This document shows, one piece after another, positions 7,054-7,378 of a stretch of DNA of 7,378 nucleotides (position 1 is its first letter; the number at the start of each line of letters is the position of its first letter). The position numbers were made by a program, and so were the translations under genes. Source of the stretch: Treponema sp. (GTDB lineage: Bacteria; Spirochaetota; Spirochaetia; Treponematales; Breznakiellaceae); NCBI GenBank assembly GCA_031279925.1, contig JAITHQ010000053.1, positions 1 to 7,378 of the forward strand. The letters run 5' to 3'. The notes beneath the pieces were generated by a model. That model was not told the DNA's origin, ran no database searches, and saw nothing but the letters and a program-made list of their open reading frames with translations.

Positions 7054-7087
7054 GCCTGTGCAAAACTAACCGGGTTTTGCAACAGGC
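7054..7087. repeat. Inverted repeat between operon end and transposase (terminator-like hairpin or IS end)
   Basis: The left arm gcctgtgcaaaac (7054-7066) pairs with gttttgcaacaggc (7074-7087) over 13 pairs, with one bulged A in the right arm and a 7-nt loop taaccgg. It begins 18 nt after the GH3 stop. No T-run follows on the + strand, so intrinsic termination is doubtful; an A-run at 7041-7045 gives a distant T-run on the other strand. Because a transposase gene starts 55 nt later, the right arm could be the terminal inverted repeat of that IS, with the left arm the end of an abutting element or a subterminal hairpin. Confidence 0.6.
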
Positions 7088-7106
7088 TCGCTATATACCG
7101 TATTAA
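7077..7106 (+). promoter_or_regulatory. Possible transposase promoter
   Basis: TTGCAA (7077-7082) and TATTAA (7101-7106) are separated by 18 nt and resemble -35 and -10 boxes. The -35 box lies inside the right arm of the inverted repeat, as is common for IS-end promoters. The match is weak and no other evidence supports it. Confidence 0.25.
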
Positions 7107-7126
7107 TAACTCACCTTAGGCAAAAC

Positions 7127-7131
7127 AAGGA
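7127..7131 (+). promoter_or_regulatory. Ribosome binding site of the transposase
   Basis: AAGGA lies 10 nt before the ATG at 7142. An in-frame TAA at 7133-7135 excludes any earlier start, so this site supports 7142 as the true start. Confidence 0.5.
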
Positions 7132-7141
7132 ATAAGATAAG

Positions 7142-7378
7142 ATGGATGGATGGAAGGGACGGGACATATTAGATTTATACAGCGATTATTTGTTGTATAG
7201 CAGCGGGCAGACGACGGCGGCCGGATTTTCCACGGTATTAGACAGGGCAATAAGCCGTGATAAGGCGGTACGGTTTTTGGCATCAGAATTCTTTGATGAA
7301 AAAACGCTCTGGAAAAAAGTCAAGAAGATTGTAAGGGCGCATGAAGGGGAAGAAGGATGTTTGATATTCGACGGCACG
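7142..7378 (+). CDS. Transposase, N-terminal part, IS4/IS701-like DDE family (cut by window end)
   Basis: The reading frame is open from the ATG to the last base (79 codons). The product starts MDGWKGRDILDLYSDYLL and continues with SSGQTTAAGFSTVLDRAISRDKAVRFLASEFF and LIFDGT (split here as recognisable blocks at residues 21-35, 36-53 and 74-79). I recognise this opening, with SDYLL, GQTTA, a short helix-turn-helix-like stretch and an approaching LIFDDT, from DDE transposases of the IS4/IS701 group. The final Asp (D77) probably corresponds to the first catalytic Asp. Relatives as I recall them read DDT there, while this one reads DGT; the meaning is uncertain because the gene runs off the edge. 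Three overlapping ATGs (7142, 7146, 7150) lie in three frames; the other two close within about 20 codons. Family call is from memory; whether the gene is intact cannot be judged. Confidence 0.7.
   Translation, partial: MDGWKGRDILDLYSDYLLYSSGQTTAAGFSTVLDRAISRDKAVRFLASEFFDEKTLWKKVKKIVRAHEGEEGCLIFDGT

Larger units (their letters stand above)
7054..7378 (+). mobile_element. Left end of an insertion sequence (IS4/IS701-like), continuing past the window
   Basis: Holds the inverted repeat and the 5' part of a transposase gene. The exact left boundary is not determinable here: no target duplication or partner terminal repeat is visible because the right end lies outside. The boundary given is the start of the inverted repeat and could be off by tens of bases. 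Confidence 0.45.

Noticed and set aside
3294..7073. The same aaccgg loop in the hairpins at 3282-3311 and 7054-7087, suggesting a shared element.
   Set aside because: The stems have no sequence in common, and six shared bases in two loops are compatible with chance.
7141..7153. Short tandem gatg repeat with three ATGs in three frames at the transposase start, possibly a phase-variable tract.
   Set aside because: Only three units are present, and the two alternative frames stop within about 20 codons. The start at 7142 has its own ribosome binding site and needs no slippage.
1..7378. CRISPR arrays, tRNA or rRNA genes, riboswitches.
   Set aside because: Scanning the spacers showed no regularly spaced direct repeats, no tRNA-like cloverleaf and no recognisable riboswitch core. 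The window is almost entirely coding, and the longest gap is 106 nt.

Overview
The window looks like part of a spirochaete chromosome, most plausibly a gut-type Treponema with roughly 50% GC. This is an inference. It rests on two lipoproteins with short, loose lipoboxes (FTGC, VTGC), an LplB/YtcP/LipO-type sugar ABC transporter, GTG start use, and a transposase fragment of a type I associate with such genomes. No rRNA or other marker confirms it.

Layout, all on the + strand: (1) 1-1320, a lipoprotein glycosidase of family GH18 resembling endo-beta-N-acetylglucosaminidase H/F, whose true start probably lies just before the window. (2) 1405-2334 and 2345-3274, two CUT1-type permeases. (3) 3335-4777, a large solute-binding lipoprotein with a C-terminal DUF3502-like region. 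(4) 4774-7035, a three-domain family GH3 glycosidase with no export signal, starting at a GTG that overlaps the previous stop by 4 nt. (5) 7036-7141, a spacer holding a strong inverted repeat. (6) 7142-7378, the first 79 codons of an IS4/IS701-like transposase, cut by the window edge.

Genes 1-5 read as one catabolic operon. The proposed flow is that the surface-anchored GH18 enzyme cuts a chitobiose-type core, for example releasing N-glycans from glycoproteins. The binding lipoprotein captures the released oligosaccharide, the two permeases import it, and the cytoplasmic GH3 enzyme trims non-reducing sugars. No ATPase gene is present, so a shared MsmX/MsiK-type ATPase encoded elsewhere would have to power uptake. 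No regulator gene is visible; it may lie upstream.

The most notable non-coding features are three inverted repeats: a complex three-tier stem-loop between the GH18 and first permease genes (1325-1382), a perfect 12-bp A/T-rich stem with a T-rich tail between the second permease and the binding protein (3282-3320), and a 13-bp stem with one bulge between the operon and the transposase (7054-7087). The individual gene families are known. The combination of an EndoH-like lipoprotein with an LplB-type transporter and a GH3 enzyme in one spirochaete-like operon is the most interesting biological reading.
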